From Tiliqua scincoides (Eukaryota; Chordata; Lepidosauria; Squamata; Scincidae), in assembly GCF_035046505.1 (NCBI RefSeq), contig NC_089822.1, positions 102,122,659-102,186,658 on the forward strand: a stretch of 64,000 nt of DNA. The letters are read 5' to 3'. Position numbers and translations under genes: made by a program. This document shows positions 44,601-56,673 of the stretch, piece after piece. Positions within the stretch are counted from its first letter, which is position 1. Every line of letters starts with the position of its first letter. A model generated the notes under the pieces. The model had not been told where the DNA came from. It saw nothing but the letters and a program-made list of their open reading frames with translations, and ran no database searches.

Positions 44601-47600
44601 GGGAAGAGGTCCATCAACTTCCCAATCAAAAAGTCACTGTAAGAGTAATAAGCTGAAAGGTCTTGACGCAGAAGGGCCAGGTATTCCTGCCGGGAGCGCC
44701 CCTCCTCTCGCTTTGCCCCAAAGTTCTGGAGCACCTCTATGTTGTCCTTGATGCGCTGATGAATGAGTTGAAGGTCAGGTAGCTGAGCAGGTGATAAGGT
44801 CGTTAAGGAGCAACTGCAAACAGATGAAGCTCTTACACCAGGTTGAACCACTGGCCTGCTAACTCAATATTAGTGGTTCTAACTGACAATAGCTCCAACA
44901 CCTCAGGCAGTGCCTTTTCTAAGTCCCAATACCAGAGAGTCTTGTAAATGGGACCACTGAGTTATGGTCCTCTCCCCAAATGTTCCACACATCCACAAAA
45001 TAAGCTCTGCCTGTTGCCTGTGCAAGAGGCAACATGGCAAAACATCAGCAGTGGCTGGGGTGTTCACTTGCATGTGACAAAGCAGTCTGCCACTTGCAGG
45101 TGCAGTCTAGTCATGACAGAGTGAGACATCAGTTATGCACAAGACAGGAAGAGATTCCTAATGCTTCAAAAGAGAACTATATAAATGCCAAGTGCGCAAA
45201 GACATAATGCAGACTCTTGGGAACCCCTAAAATAGGCCTGAAAAGCAATGCTAGGCTGCCACCCCCCTTTATGGCAGATGTTTAAGTCAGAGAGTTGGTA
45301 ACCTTGGGGCACCTGGTGAGGTCATAAAACCTGAGCCTGGAACTTTAGAGCTTACATCTGCATTAGAACATGCCAATGCTCTGACATGCCACAAGGGGAG
45401 TGCAACAGGGCATGAAGGTAAAGATGTACAAGGGAGCTTGCAACTGCCAGTCCAGCATAGCACCACATATTCCCACCTGCAGACATGCATACACCCCCAT
45501 CTTAACCTGTACTAAGCACCCACTGAGAGGAAGGATATCTTTCTCTATCTCCTGCCCACTGGGCAGCACAAAGCGCTCATCGGCATCCAGGTTAAGCTGC
45601 AGGTCTCTGTCCTCCTTTTGCTCCTGGTCCACATCCTGCCTGCATTGCGATGGCTCTTCCTCCTCCTCCTCACTGTCATCTTCACTAAAGCCCTGCCTGC
45701 ATTCAAGAAAAAGAAACATGTAAAGCACAAGATTCTATCACTAACCCCTCTACCCCAAGCATCTCCTGTAAAGGACAAGGGTCTGCCAACCAACAAAGCC
45801 TAATATCCTGAATTTCACTCACCTGTCCAACTTCTGCTTCTGGGCAGCTTTCTCAATGGGTAAGAGCTGTTTTCAGAAAAGAAAAGGACAAGAAAAGCAA
45901 CATGATCAGAAATGCCACCACACTTCTTCAAGGTTCAGGATGCATATACAGAGAAGAAAGCATGGGGAAGAGAAGGTCAGGAGCATATGCACTTCAAGTC
46001 AGTAATAGTTATATTGCCCCAATACAACCATGCTAGTTCATTTTACATTAAAAAAAATTATGAAGTCAGTAACAGAAGATTGCCGGCATTTATGTAATTT
46101 TTTTTTGCATTCCACTATTCATCAGATGGTGCCTTTGTTTGGGAAGGATCCCATTTCAGGGGCTGAGCCAGACAATAAGTATGGAAACTTGGTTTACCAG
46201 GAACAGGTTGGACCTTGGTATCCGCAGGGGATCTGTTCCCAGATCCCCCGCAGATTTGGAACCCACAGAGGTTCAAATCCGCAGATTCCAAACCTGCAGA
46301 TAAGGAAGACCCACTGTAGTTGCAAAATTGTGGGGATGAAGAAAAGTCTGGTTTTTAGCACAGGGGAAGTGGTTAAGAGCAAGAGTTCAACCTGCCCCTT
46401 ACCTTCTCCCATGATGCACAAGCACACGCTTCTAACCCTAGCTGGGTTAAAAGCAGCAAGCAGAGGGAAGGTGAGGCACCACCCCCACCTCTCATCCCAT
46501 GTACATATTCACCCACTGCACCTGCTAATGATATGGATTCTCAATACACTCGTTTGGTATCAAACACCTAGTTCTACTGTACGTGTCTCCACTGACAAAG
46601 TCATTTGTTAACTTGTACACATATGCAGAGTCCCACAATTCATCTTCTGCAAAAATAAATAAAGCTAACCTATTTTAAGGGATGTCCAAGAACAATCTAT
46701 TCCATATATTTAATAGTTTTGCAATGTTAAGTATTCCTACATTCCTCTAGATCAGGGGTGCACAAACCCTGGCCCTGGGGCCACATGTGGCCCTCGAGGC
46801 TTCCCAATGCAGCCCTCAGGGAGCCCCCAGTCTCCAATGAGCCTCTGACCCTCCAGAGATTTTTTGGAGCCCGCACTGGCCCGATTGAACTGCTCTCAGC
46901 GTGAGGGCGACTGTTTAACCTCTCGCGTGAGCTGTGGGATGAGGGCTCCCTCCACTGCTTGCTGTTTCATGTCTGTGATGCAGCAAAGGAAAGGGCAGCC
47001 TTGCTTTGTGCAAGGCCTTTTATAGGCCTTGAGCTATTTCCAGACCTTCATTCATTCATATAAGTTCATCTTTAATATATTCAGTTATGCAAACTTATGC
47101 AAATTTATTCAAATTTTAAATGTAAATTAATTCCTTTTTTCCCCCGGCCCCCGACAGTGTGAGAGAGATGAAGTGGCCCTCCAGCTAAAAACTTTGGATA
47201 CCCCTGCTCTAGATCTACCCAATTTTTCCCATTCACAGCAAAACATACAGAAATAAACTGGCTTGGTGACATTCTGTTCAGACCCAGTGTTAATCCAATG
47301 TCAATCCAAACTAAATCATTAGTATAATATAGAAGTTTAATACCAATAAACGATCTTTTTGTTTTATTTTTATAGCATATTTCTTCACATTCTTGGACAC
47401 GTATAACACCATATGGAACTCTCTCTCCCTGCCCCTAAGTGCTAAAAATCTCAACATCTTAACCTAATGACAGCAACTAAGCCGAAGTGCCGAGAGTGCT
47501 TACCTCCTCGTCATCTTCAGAAGACAAAGCTCCATAGTCATCCACCATCCCGTTCTCACTTCCATCATCCCCCTCACTCTCCAAAAATCCCTCATTCCCA

Positions 47601-50600
47601 TCACTGCCACTGAGGGCCACACTGTCTTCATCACTCTCTTCAGGTCTGGATCTCTTCTTCCCAGAGGCAGAAGGAGTAAGCCATCTAGCGTTGTTATCAC
47701 TAAAGCCAGCTCGGCTGCCATCTTGTGACGCTGATCTCTCATTTGCACCTGTTTGTGATGACTTCTTTGTAGCTGCAAAACAGAACAAAGAAGGGCAACC
47801 TGAAGCAAGTGTCCAAAAAAGCTGTCTGCCACCTGAGGTACCAAGGCTGTGAACTGGGACTTACACCTGTTCTTTTGGAGTGTCTTGTGCTTTACAGTTT
47901 CCCCAAGGAAAATGCAAATATTTGAGACACTCACACAATCAAGTAGTTTTTGAAAAACAGCTAATAGGTATTGCAACAATGAAACAAAAGGATTAAATAG
48001 TTTGGAGGCCCTCACCCCATCTCATGCATGTAATCCCAAACTTCTTGGAGGAAAGTTCTCATCATATAAATGTGGTAAGCTTGAAATGCCTTCTGCAGCA
48101 TTTCTTGAATAGAGGATTATAGCCTGGGAATGCCAAATTTTAATAGGCCTGCCACATGCCCCAGGAATTTAGCCATAGGGATAAGGTAAGTGAAGCCCAC
48201 CTCCATTGCTTCTTAGCAATCCCCCTCCTCCTACCAAGGACTGAAAAAAGCCAGGTCCCTCTTCCACTCACTGAAACCATGCCTTGCACAACTTCCCAAT
48301 CTATCCTGCTGCGTTTCCAACTGGAATAGGGCTGCAACCAGCGGTAAACCCACCCAGCTGCACACCCGGGGCAAAGGTCCGTGATTCCACCCGCCCCATG
48401 CAAAGTGGTGCCTCGTGCAGCTCCAGGACCGACTGGAAAAGCCTCCTAAAGCTTCCCCGTGGTCTTAAACTGGGCTTTCAGCAAACCAGAAGCACCGTTT
48501 CCAACCATGTAAGGAGCCTCAATGAGGCTTCTCGAGCAGTCCTAAAAGCACGCAGACTCAGTGCCCGGGGTATTTGTCCCATTCACAAAGTGCTAGGTCA
48601 GCTGCTGGCTGAGACCATTAACCAACAAAAATTTGAGTTGATTAATTGAAGGGGCACATTTTAATCTATAAAGGCCAAAAGAATACAGCATACAGTACGT
48701 GTTTATGTTAGAAAGTCACAAAAATCATGCTTGATATATATTCCTAGGTTGTGTCTGGCTGGGATCAAGATGGAATCCTTAGGAGATAATAGATGTAATG
48801 TAATTCTCCCAGGATCTGATGAAGTAGGCTCTCACTTATGGAAGTCCACACAACAATAAACGTGCTGATCTTCAGAGTGCCACTCTGTTTCTAACACTGA
48901 TAGTGGAACTTATTAGAAAAGTAAGACTGGTAAATGATATTAATATTATTGAATTTTGCAACAGGGGTTGATCAATGGGAGAATACACCGTCCATATTGA
49001 ATTGATGGTACCAGTCAAAGTAGTGCAGGCACAGAAGGGGCAATTGGCCGTATCCCCCAACAAAGAGGAAATGGCTTTTCTGATATAGAAGTAGCTCAAA
49101 TGGACAGAATTACATGCTAAGGGCCCAATCCTATCCAACTTTCCAGCATTGGTGCAGCCACAATGCAGCCCCGAATTAAGGGAACAAATGTTCCCTGACC
49201 TTGAGGAAGCCTCTGTGACTGCCTCCCCACCACAGGATGCTGTGCACACCCCATTGGCACGGCTGCACCAGCACTGGAAAATTGTAAGGGCCCAATCCTA
49301 TCCAATTTTCCAGTGCTGGTGCAGCTGTGCCAATGGGGCATGCACTGTATCTTGTGGTGGGGCAGCAGTCACAGAGGCCTCCTTAAGGTATGGGAACATT
49401 TGTTCCCTTACATTGGGGCTGCATTGCAGCTGTACTGGTGCTGGAAAATTGGATAGGACTGGGCCATTAGTGAAACAGACAATTAAGAGATTCTTCATTT
49501 TTTGAGAAGCAGGTAACCTTTTATTCTGAGATGAAATTTATGGAAATGAGAAATGGCATCAATTTGGTTCTTTTGGCAAGAAATAAAAAAAAAATTGACA
49601 AACAATAGTACCTTTTGGGGATAAGTCTTCCTGCATAGAACTTTCCAAATACCAAGGCAAGCTGAGGTGAAAAGGTGTGAATAAAATAATGTAGCAGGGG
49701 GTCAAAGAACATTGCCCTGCTCCTCCCATGAAGTGGCACAAAACCAACCATGACAGGTGAGGGAAATGAGATCCTGTGAATGATGGTTGGGGCGGCAGCT
49801 TTTTAGGATATTTTCTGCAGAGACACTGGACAATTTAGCTGCCAATGGCTTGGATCCAGGGAAGCAAAGAAAAGCTCCAGTCATGCAACAGGGCTCTTTT
49901 TGCCACCATTTGTTCCTTTCCCCTGCACCCCCCAAAAAGACACTTCTAGGACTCAAGAGGCCCTCTGGAACAGAATGATTACAGCCACAGGGGCTCAGGT
50001 TAGAGAGTGGAAACAAACGCTGTGCTCATGAAAGCAGCAATCTGGATCCCAGTCCTTGCCTGGAGTGGAATGCCCCTCCTGGTCTCTACAAGTAACAAGA
50101 ATGAAACAGTTGTCTTGTAGCTGTTCTCTACGTCCATCAGCACCAGGCACTGAACAGCAGCAGTGGAGTCCTGATCTCTACAAAGAGGAATGTGTTCAAT
50201 GTCCACCCTAGCCCTCTCAGCCACTCCCTCACCTGTCAATTCCTGGAGCTCATTCTTGCCTGTTTGGGGCTCTGCCAACTTGATTCGCCTCTTTGCAGCT
50301 CTAAAAATAATAAGAATGAGCAAAAGTAACCGGGTCAAACACAGTAAAAATACTAAGGGCAATAAAAGTTAACTCCATTTAAGGCTGCACTTCTATGTTC
50401 ACAATACACCAGTTGGGCAGCATTGGGTTTGGTACAAGACTTCTATGCTAGCATCTCTTGATACATATCATGAACCCCACACCCAAGCAACCATGCTTAG
50501 ACCAATGTACTGTTGTGTCACTACACCCCTACCACTGGCACAACTCTAGGGGGGAGAGGCTAATATGAGGCAGCATCAGGGCTACTATGAGGCAGCATCA

Positions 50601-53600
50601 TGTTGGGAGAGGAAAGGACTTAGGCTAAATCTTAATTAACCTAAACTTGGGTTCTGGTCCCTATGCTAGCACACCATTTCTGGTGTACACCGACCCCAGA
50701 AATTATGCAAGTTAAAACTCTCGGTGAACTCAATGGAAAGCCAAAATACTGCTCCCTCTACACCACCATGACAGAGCACAGCATTCAGACTAATGTGGCA
50801 GCCAACTGCAGGATTCCCACACCAGCATATAAATCCCTGCCACAGTGTTCATAATCAGATGACAGATGAATCCATCTTGAACTGAACCAGACTACTGGTT
50901 TACCTAGCCAAGTATAATCTACACCAACTAGCATTTCCAGCAATTCTTTAACTGAAGATAACCAGGAATGAACCCGGGGCCTTCTACATATAAAGCATGT
51001 GTTTTTCATGTTGATGCTCAGTGATCATTGGCAGCTTGTGTCTACTGATTGGAAACTCTCACACTTCCCTCAGTATTCTCCAAAATGAACCTACATTAAA
51101 GGTCAAAATGTAACCAATTATATAATTAAAAACCAGATAATCAACTATTATCCCAGGGAACCGCTCAGCAATCACTTGGTAGTAGCGCTCTGCACCCAAA
51201 AGATCCCAGCATCCATCTCCAACATTTCAGCGCAAGGCTGGGAAGCTTCCTGTCCAAACCTCTGGAGTGCCACAGTCAGTTGTTAGATGGACCCCAATGG
51301 TCTGGCTGAGTTCTGGACAGCTGTCTATGCGAACAGCCTTGATCTCTGTCACTCACCTTCGCCGAGCATTGCTAGAGAGCTTCCTTGTGCCATCTTCAGG
51401 AGCTGGGGGAGAGAAGAAATCCACAGGAAGCTGAGTAATATAGAAAACAAGAGCAGGAAAGCCTCAAGCACTTCCAGCTGTATTGAGGACACAGGTGAAA
51501 GTTTACCAGGTATAGATGTTAGGCTGACCTAAGAAAGGCTGTTGTTTTAAGCAACCTCCATGCACTCTGGAGAGATTAGACTCTTTTAACCTTCCCTTTC
51601 AACCTCCTTCTAACCAGCCTCCTCATTTGAAGGAAGTCAAGGATTTTTGTGAGAGATTTGCCCGGTATTCTTCCCCTGACGTGCATGTCGAAACAGATCG
51701 CAGCATGATCACTATTCCCCAATGGCTCTGTAACATTGACATCTCTAACCAGGTCCTGAGTACCGCACGATATTAAATCCAGTCACCTGTGCTCTGGTGG
51801 GCTCCATGACTAGCTGCTCTAAGGCACAGTCATTTAGCACATCAAGGAATCCGGTCTCCTTTTCGTGACCAGAACACAAATTGATCCAGTCAATATGAGG
51901 ATAATTGAAGTCCCCCATGATTACAACCCTGTCCCTCCTTGTCACCTCCCTGATCTGTTTCCTCATTTCAAGGTCCCCTTCCGATTTCTGGTCTGGAGGA
52001 TGATAGTACGCCCCCAGTATTACATCGCTCCTCAGGCCTGGTAATTTAACTCACAGAAATTCTACGGTGGAGTCAGACCCACCTTCAATCTCTACTTTGC
52101 TGGATTCTATCTCTTCCTTAACATAAACAGCCAACCCACCTCCAACACACCCCTCCCTGTCCCTCCTGTAGAGTTTATAGCCCGGGATTGCGGTATCCCA
52201 CTGATTCTCTGCATTCCACCAGGTTTCCGTTATACCCACTTTGTCAATGTTTTCCCTAGTCACCAGACATTCCAGTTCTCCCATCTTTGCTCGGAGACTT
52301 CAGGCATTTGCATAAAAGCATTTGTACATGGAATGCCCCAGGATGGGCTGCTTATTCGCTCCTTTGTCTCCACATCCTCTCATTGTGCCAAACCGTCTAT
52401 CACATCCCATCACGCTACCATTTCCAATTTCTTCTCCTACTCTACCTTTGTCTTGTTGTTCTCTAACCTCCCCATCCTCGTCCCATAGGGATGAGGAGTC
52501 CCGAACCGGATGCCCCTTGGCTCCTGTCGGCCTTTCCCCAGGGATCAGTTTAAAAGCTGCTCTGCCACCTTTTTAATGTTATGCGCCAGCAGTCTGGTTC
52601 CATTCTGGTTCAAGTGGAGCCCGTCCCTCTTGTACAGGCCCCGCTTGTCCCAAAAAGTTCCCCAGTGCCTAACGAATCTAAACCCCTCCTCCCTACACCA
52701 CCATCTCATCCACGCATTGAGACCCCTGATCTCTGCCTGCCTAGCTGGCCCTGCGCATGGAACAGGTAGCATTTCCGAGAACACTACCTTTGAGATCCTC
52801 TTTATCAAACTACATCAAAGATCCATCAAGCTACTGATAAAAATGTTAACAAGGACTTAGCCAAGGCCAGTTTTATAGCACTCTGACAAAAAAACCCTTC
52901 CAATTTGATGAGGAAGCCACACCATAAGACAGACTCATCACCTCATATTGCTGAGGCCAATAGGCATAGCACTTATCAAAGTTACCTTAAAGACTCAGAG
53001 CAGAGATGGAATTCAGACTGGATACTTCTCTACCAGTATTCATATAGTACAATTCAAAACACATTTACTCAGAAGTACACAGTATGTCAAACTATGTTCC
53101 CAAACTGTGAGCTGTTGGGAGCCATGGAAACCAGCCAGGAGAGCTGTGGAATCCTTGTGAAAAACCCACCTATACAATATAGGAATGTAGTCCTAATGGG
53201 GAGCTGCAGCCAATGCCCAGTAGGACAAGGAAGCCACCAGTCAAAGAAGTTTGGAAACCACTGAAGTATGCGGTTAAGATACCAGCTGAAAGTACCAGCA
53301 AAATCAAGAGGTTACTTCTAAGTACATCCTCTGCCACGACAAAGTGGAGTACAGAGCACAGTGCACCCAGTGGTGGTCTACTGACCAACTTCCTGCAGAT
53401 CAGTACCTGCTAGTTACTAAGAGCCCAAGCCTATGCCCGTCTACTCAGAAGTAAGCCCCATTACGGTCAATGGAGCTTACTCCCAAGAAAGTGCGGTTAG
53501 GATTGCAGCCTAGGATTCTTAAAGAGTGCTGAATAGGAGGGTCTTGGTCTGATACAGTCAAGCACACTTGATGTGCCTAGAGGTTCATGAACATGCACTC

Positions 53601-53845
53601 TGGCTACGCACGTTTCAAAACACATCGCGATGCCACAGCAATTCTAGCAAATTCAGTGGCCCACGGGAATCCGTGCATCCCTGTGCGCCCCACTCTGCCC
53701 ACAGCAGCGGCATGCCTCCATGCGGGCCCCACAGCTTACCAGGGGGCAGGAAGCGGGACAGCTCCTCCTCAGCCCCGCGCTGCTTGCGAGCCTTGCGCCC
53801 CGGACCGCGCTTCACCTTGCGGGTGGGGTCCAACTTGCGCCCCAT
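38690..53845 (-). CDS. NOP2: NOP2/NSUN1, 28S rRNA cytosine-5 methyltransferase, complete
   Basis: Nucleolar methyltransferase of the NOL1/NOP2/Sun family that makes m5C in large-subunit rRNA and supports 60S assembly. Coding exons in gene order: 53740-53845, 51357-51402, 50233-50300, 47504-47772, 45823-45866, 45507-45696, 44591-44782, 43862-43951, 43683-43770, 43442-43582, 43111-43250, 42466-42555, 41238-41360, 41047-41144, 40817-40947, 38690-39006; they join in frame to 711 codons. [19 protein letters not shown] at the start is a basic nucleolar tail; exons 4-6 are acidic. AdoMet-binding [12 protein letters not shown], the catalytic DAPCSGTG and YCTCSVT cysteines, and [20 protein letters not shown] are intact. 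The C-terminal tail is basic (SKKRRVH) and about 100 residues shorter than the human one as I recall it. Exon 6 ends at CAG/gttaag, chosen because it keeps the frame. Confidence 0.96.
40303..40790. mobile_element. degraded MITE remnants, GGGCCCAATCC-related
   Basis: Intron DNA with many CCAGC-TGC / GCAGC-TGG pairs, and CAACAGGATTGGGCTGTAGG near 40768, resembling one end of the family seen at 18659 and 49121. Borders are not clear. Confidence 0.35.
42845..43004. mobile_element. hAT-type MITE in a NOP2 intron
   Basis: The ends CAGTGTTCCCCTAATTTTTT and (other strand) CAGTGTTCCCTCTAAGCTGC are inverted repeats. The flanks tccatatt and cacatgtt agree at 5 of 8 bases, consistent with an old insertion. 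Confidence 0.65.
46203..46319. mobile_element. Tigger-like fragment in a NOP2 intron
   Basis: CCTTGGTATCCGCAGGGGAT, CAGATCCCCCGCAGATTTGG and CAAATCCGCAGATTCC resemble the ends of Tigger-type DNA transposons known in vertebrates. Family named from memory only. Confidence 0.4.
46753..47206. mobile_element. hAT-type element, family B, copy 2
   Basis: Ends CAGGGGTGCACAAACCCTGG and (other strand) CAGGGGTATCCAAAGTTTTT. A perfect 8-bp target duplication, ctctagat, is at 46745-46752 and 47207-47214. It is homologous to 29775-30185. Confidence 0.88.
49121..49465. mobile_element. two adjoining MITEs, type GGGCCCAATCCTATCC
   Basis: One copy runs 49121 to about 49284 and lacks its right terminal repeat; the second, 49288-49465, starts afresh with GGGCCCAATCCTATCC and ends GGATAGGACTGGGCC. 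The second reads in the opposite internal sense (the order of the GTTCCCT and CAGCCCC-type blocks is reversed). Either one inserted next to the other, or they form a dimer. Confidence 0.75.
51620..52830 (-). mobile_element. CR1 LINE 5' fragment: end of ORF1 and endonuclease, no RT or 3' end
   Basis: On the minus strand, about 52808-52545 encodes the end of the CR1 ORF1 esterase-like domain ([19 protein letters not shown], with the Asp-x-x-His pair). About 52284-51640 encodes the apurinic-type endonuclease ([42 protein letters not shown], and [12 protein letters not shown] with the catalytic SDH). The frame is broken in between. Reverse transcriptase and the usual 3' end are missing, opposite to the normal 5' truncation of LINEs. 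It lies in NOP2 intron 1, in the gene's sense. Confidence 0.88.
53421..53511. mobile_element. short MITE, type GAGCCCAATCC, copy 2
   Basis: Aligns along its length with 13452-13541 (GAGCCCAAGCCTATGC, GTCTACTCAGAAGTAAG, AGGATTGCAGCC). Confidence 0.75.
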
Positions 53846-54230
53846 AGCCCCGGCCTGCCCCTCTCTCTACGCAGAAGGAAGCCTCGCACGTGGAGAGCTG
53901 CCCAAGGAACGCAATTTCCTTCCGCCCTGCGCTGGGCTCCCTGATTGGCCGAACGCTTTTTTTTCCTGCTCGCAGCCTGGCGCTTGGCTGGGTGGTTCTG
54001 GTCTCATTCCATTCGAAGGACTTGGCTCCCCCTCCGCAGTGCCCCTGTTGGATTGGCCAATGGCTTCCACCCGCTGCGACCAATGAGCAGAGAGAGACGA
54101 CAAGCTGCCTGTAGGTTCAGGCGGCTTTTTCCCGGGAGCTGAGAGCGGGCGCTGCCCTTCCAGCTCCCGCAAAGGGACCGGCTTGGGCGAAGGTGTCGCT
54201 TTCAGGGCATTAGGTTCCTTTTCACTTCCA
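53846..54230 (-). promoter_or_regulatory. NOP2: NOP2 CpG-rich promoter with CCAAT boxes
   Basis: Upstream of the NOP2 ATG the DNA is GC- and CpG-rich without a TATA box. ATTGG/CCAAT motifs stand at 53944-53948, 54052-54056 with 54057-54061 (overlapping inverted pair) and 54080-54084, likely NF-Y sites. A GGCGGAAGG motif on the minus strand near 53920 suits an ETS factor. This is the usual make-up of ribosome-biogenesis gene promoters. Confidence 0.7.
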
Positions 54231-54415
54231 AGCACAGCTCGATCAAGGTCTACTCATTCCTGACTGCAGATGCTTCTACCGCAGTGAACATCTGAGGTTA
54301 AAAGCATCTTGTGCTTTGGTTTAAACTCTTCTTTTATAACAGTGGCAGCAGCCATTGGCTCTCCTGTCTCATGCCCTCTATTTTTATATGCAGCTAGATG
54401 ATCCCTTATCCAGAA

Positions 54416-54570
54416 CATAAGAACAGCCCTGCTGGATCAGGCCATAGGCCCATCTAGTCCAGCTTCCTGTATCTCACAGCAGCCCACCAAATGCCCCAGG
54501 GAGCACACCAGATAACAAGAGACCTCATCCTGCTGCCCTCCCTTGCAGCTGGCATTCTGACATAGCCCAG
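54416..54570 (-). mobile_element. CR1 3' end fragment
   Basis: CATAAGAACAGCCCTGCTGG through GCACACCAGATAACAAGAGA is the reverse complement of the terminal 150 bases of the CR1 at 34866. Strongly 5'-truncated; nearly intact in sequence. Confidence 0.88.
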
Positions 54571-56190
54571 ACATCCATATTATTCCAGAACCCAGACATT
54601 TTTGTCCAAATTTTTTTTTTACTTTCTGTACTGTGAGCACTAGAAGGCTTTGTGTTCATTCCTACACATACCGCAGGTACAGGCTATAAGTTTTCTCTGC
54701 TTTGGTGTGTACCCATACAAGCTTTGTTGGGAGAATGTCAGAGGCCAGCAGACACCCATATGGGCAACAGTGAAAGAGCAAGAATTTTTATGCAATTCAT
54801 ATTTATGCAATTATTCCAAAATCCAGACACCTTCCCACCCCAAGCAGTCTGGATAAGGGACACTAGCTGTACTACCTTCATCATTTGCTTCATTGCTTGT
54901 TTGCATATGAACAGTAACAAGAGATGCCTTTACGGCACAGTAACTAGCAGTACATAGATGAACAGTAGTAAATTCCCTGTAACTCAAATCAGGTAGCAAT
55001 GGTTTTTCTAGGACAGAGTTCATTCTCTAATACAGCATTCTTCCATGTTGGCGTCATAACCCTAATAGGGTCCTAAAGCCTCAGTTGTGGGGTTACGGCG
55101 ACTTACAGGAATGAAAAAGGTTGACAACCACAGGACTAGAACACCACCAGGTAAAGGGGGAGGCACCTGGGGTACATCTTCAGGGACCAGGGTCCCAAGT
55201 CCTGCTCAGGTACCTTGCAACTGTACTAAAATAATTTTTACTAGTGCCAGGCTTCATGGTAACTTTTTTTACTTTCTCTAAGAAGAATTTTTGGCTACAG
55301 TGAACAATGGTAGGAGGGCACAGTGGGGGTGAGGAGTGGATAGCAACAGGGGCAGAGATGGGCAGATAGCAGCCCAGGAGGACCCCACCAGTATTAATGG
55401 TGGGGTCAGAGTCTCCTGATTTGTTTATTAGGGTCAAAAAGGTTGAAGCCTACTGCTCCAACAGATTCAGGAAAGTTGCTAAAATGAGGAATCCTGCACT
55501 TGTTTTACTATCTCTCTTACCCCAGAACTACTTATGAAGATTACCATTCTACAGCAATGTGCTTGGGAGCAAGCTTCTTCACATGTAGTAGGACTTTCTC
55601 TTGCTAACATATACAGCACTTGTACAGTATGATCTGATGCATAGTTGCTTGTGTGGACTGCTACTGTGGTTTGTGACTACTAGCTGTTTTGTCATCTATG
55701 AGGAGTAGTTGACAAGCAATAACTACTATTACTGGAAAACCAAGCTGGAAAGAACAGCAGCTAGCAGAGGAAGCCAGGTAGGTACTTTATACTTAGTGTG
55801 ATTTCCATTTCTGCAGCCAGTAAAAGCAGCATTAAAGAAAACCACTTCCATGAAGTCCCCTTTATACTACATTCAATGACAAACAGCTGAGATCAAAAGC
55901 CACTGTACAGGATGAACAATATGTACTGTTCACCTCAAACCCCTACGGCACATAAGCAGACTTGTAGCCAACTGTGTTATATACAAAGCAGCTTTTTATG
56001 GAAGACCACAGTGTACATTTCAAACAGAACCTGACACTCTTTCCTCAAATTGGAGCATCATATGTAGGCTTCAAGTCTACAATCCCAAGCTAGAAGACTA
56101 TTCCTGTTTCTTCTACAAGTAGAATCTCCACTAAGTCAGAAGACACACAAAATTAGAAGAAATACATTTAGCCCAAGTACTCTGACAGAG
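54571..56190. other. interval between NOP2 promoter and CHD4 3' end, nothing firmly recognised
   Basis: Around 55030-55450, GTCATAACCCTAATAGGGTC and AGGGTCAAAAAGGTTGAAG suggest a decayed hAT-type element, but ends and target duplication could not be fixed. Confidence 0.35.
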
Positions 56191-56212
56191 CCAAATAAAA
56201 TACAAGGAAACC

Positions 56213-56673
56213 TTTATTTTCAACTTTTATCAAGATTTTTTTGTCTTTTTTCAGCTGTTGCAGAAGACAAGTCCAGTCAGTTTTTGTATTAAAAGGATCT
56301 CGATGGAGGTAGCTGTGTCTGTCCTGACTTTTGCTTGCACTCATCTTGGTAAACAAACTCAAAATAAAATTAAAATCAAGAAAGAGTGGGCCAAGGTGGT
56401 GAGTGTTGCAGCCAGGTCTCTGTGTAACAGATGTGGCACTGCAGCCTCCAGTCACTATGTACAAAGTTCATTCAATGTCCCCTCTCACCCAAGTGCAATT
56501 GGCAGCCTATGGAGGATTACACTTCCTCCTCTCTCCAACCATGTCCCCCATGCAGAGAGGACGTCATCCGATCAGGAGTGCCAGGCAGAGGAAGAGGGAG
56601 GGCAAAATTCAAACAAGGGTATATGTATGTCACTTGAGCTGAATCTCGGGGTTGGCAGCACTGGGAAAGCATC
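56213..56673 (-). other. CHD4: CHD4 3'UTR with AATAAA signal
   Basis: About 460 bases follow the CHD4 stop, to a minus-strand AATAAA (TTTATT at 56213-56218). Confidence 0.7.

Noticed and set aside
53568-54086. 172-codon plus-strand frame opposite NOP2 exon 1
   Set aside because: GC-rich antisense shadow over exon 1 and its promoter, no familiar domain.
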